IMG/VR virus record: IMGVR_UViG_3300027770_000199
Location: 1 to 29,085 of that record
DNA length: 29,085 nt
Reading direction: 5' to 3' (one strand)
Source: a virus
Shown here: positions 28,821-29,085 of the stretch, in pieces
How the letters are laid out: each line of letters opens with the position of its first letter
How positions within the stretch are numbered: the first letter of the stretch is position 1
The notes under the pieces: generated by a model
What the model was told of the DNA's origin: nothing
The model's input: the letters and a program-made list of their open reading frames with translations, nothing else
Databases searched by the model: none
Program-made: the position numbers and the translations under genes

Positions 28821-29085
28821 TATACACTTCTCCCAAAGTATGTGTATGGAGAAATATATACGGAAGTTCTTTGAGAATCTTCTTCTAATGCTCTTAATAA
28901 TTCTTCTTCATACAATGGTTTTAATAATGCAACTCTATCAGGTGCTATTTTTTGTGATAAATAGTAAGCAAGTCCTGAAACCATGCATGGAAAAAATCTA
29001 TAAGGAAGCTCAGCTTGATTTGTATACGCGCCCGCATCTTGTATTCTAGCTATGTAATAATATTTTACATACATATAAGTAATAT
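28820..29085 (-). CDS. Head-tail adaptor-like protein, C-terminal fragment (5' end outside window)
   Basis: An internal Met at 29074 could be taken as a start, but the frame stays open to the window edge (…ITYMYVKYYYIARIQDAG), so this is the C-terminal part of a longer gene. Visible: a strand YYYIARIQDAGAYTNQ, then PYRFFPCMVSGLAYYLSQKIAP, then the helix RVALLKPLYEEELLRALEEDSQ, ending with SVYISPYTYFGRSV. 'LPYRF.PC.VaGLAYYLs.K.AP' followed by an acidic helix is a very common C-terminus of phage head-tail adaptors. It is therefore presumably the first connector protein after portal and capsid. Confidence 0.75.
   Translation of the reverse strand, partial: ITYMYVKYYYIARIQDAGAYTNQAELPYRFFPCMVSGLAYYLSQKIAPDRVALLKPLYEEELLRALEEDSQRTSVYISPYTYFGRSV

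Noticed and set aside
1-29085. tRNA genes, attachment sites or integrase
   Set aside because: Gaps between genes are mostly under 100 bases, no cloverleaf-like sequence was noticed, and no recombinase motifs occur.

Overview
The window is part of an AT-rich tailed-phage genome, most likely a marine podovirus-like phage of the kind recovered from surface-ocean samples and SAR11-type hosts. This assignment is an inference from several features. The DNA has very low GC. There is a long leftward (minus-strand) run of virion genes with no tape-measure protein. Large Gly/Ala/Gln-rich 'internal' proteins look like podovirus ejection proteins. Host-like metabolic genes (SpeD-type pyruvoyl enzyme, CysC-like kinase, 2OG-Fe(II) oxygenases, glycosyltransferases, sulfotransferase) are interspersed with virion genes. 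Terminase, portal, capsid and DNA polymerase are not in the window. Portal and capsid would be expected beyond the right edge, replication genes beyond the left edge. No tRNA, rRNA, CRISPR, IS element or integrase is visible, and no gene-free stretch exceeds 300 bases.

Layout from left to right. Positions 1-500: 5' part of a conserved-looking phage protein of unknown function (minus). Positions 501-598: short divergent control region with two perfect 15-bp palindromes, one carrying TTGACA on both strands. Positions 599-2020: SNF2-type helicase, the only plus-strand gene, convergent with everything to its right. Positions 2021-4188: glycosyltransferase, SpeD-like enzyme, RecB/Cas4-type nuclease and a small coiled-coil/membrane protein (holin candidate). 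Positions 4185-10654: putative ejection (internal virion) proteins plus a GNAT-like acetyltransferase. Positions 10693-12427: two glycosyltransferases. Positions 12427-16519: small and large tail/neck structural proteins, including a 43-residue very basic protein. Positions 16556-17236: 2OG-Fe(II) oxygenase. Positions 17272-19920: three fibre/adhesin-like proteins. Positions 19998-22754: a tightly coupled five-gene cassette (sulfotransferase, coiled-coil protein, CysC-like kinase, HxGH nucleotidyltransferase, 2OG oxygenase). Positions 22789-26799: a 1336-residue fibre whose sequence parses exactly into three six-bladed kelch-like propellers joined by NGGTGL linkers. Positions 26866-29085: small fibre/tail proteins and two adaptor-like connector proteins, the last running off the right edge.

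How it may work together (inference): transcription runs leftward from connector through fibres to ejection proteins. Most genes overlap by 1, 4 or 8 bases, consistent with translational coupling. Good sigma70-like promoters sit directly in front of three fibre genes, so these may be boosted above read-through level. Modification enzymes are embedded among the fibre genes: three glycosyltransferases, two oxygenases, a sulfotransferase and a CysC-like kinase with a partner nucleotidyltransferase. The most interesting hypothesis is a phage-encoded decoration pathway (hydroxylation, glycosylation, possibly sulfation) acting on virion fibres or on the host surface.
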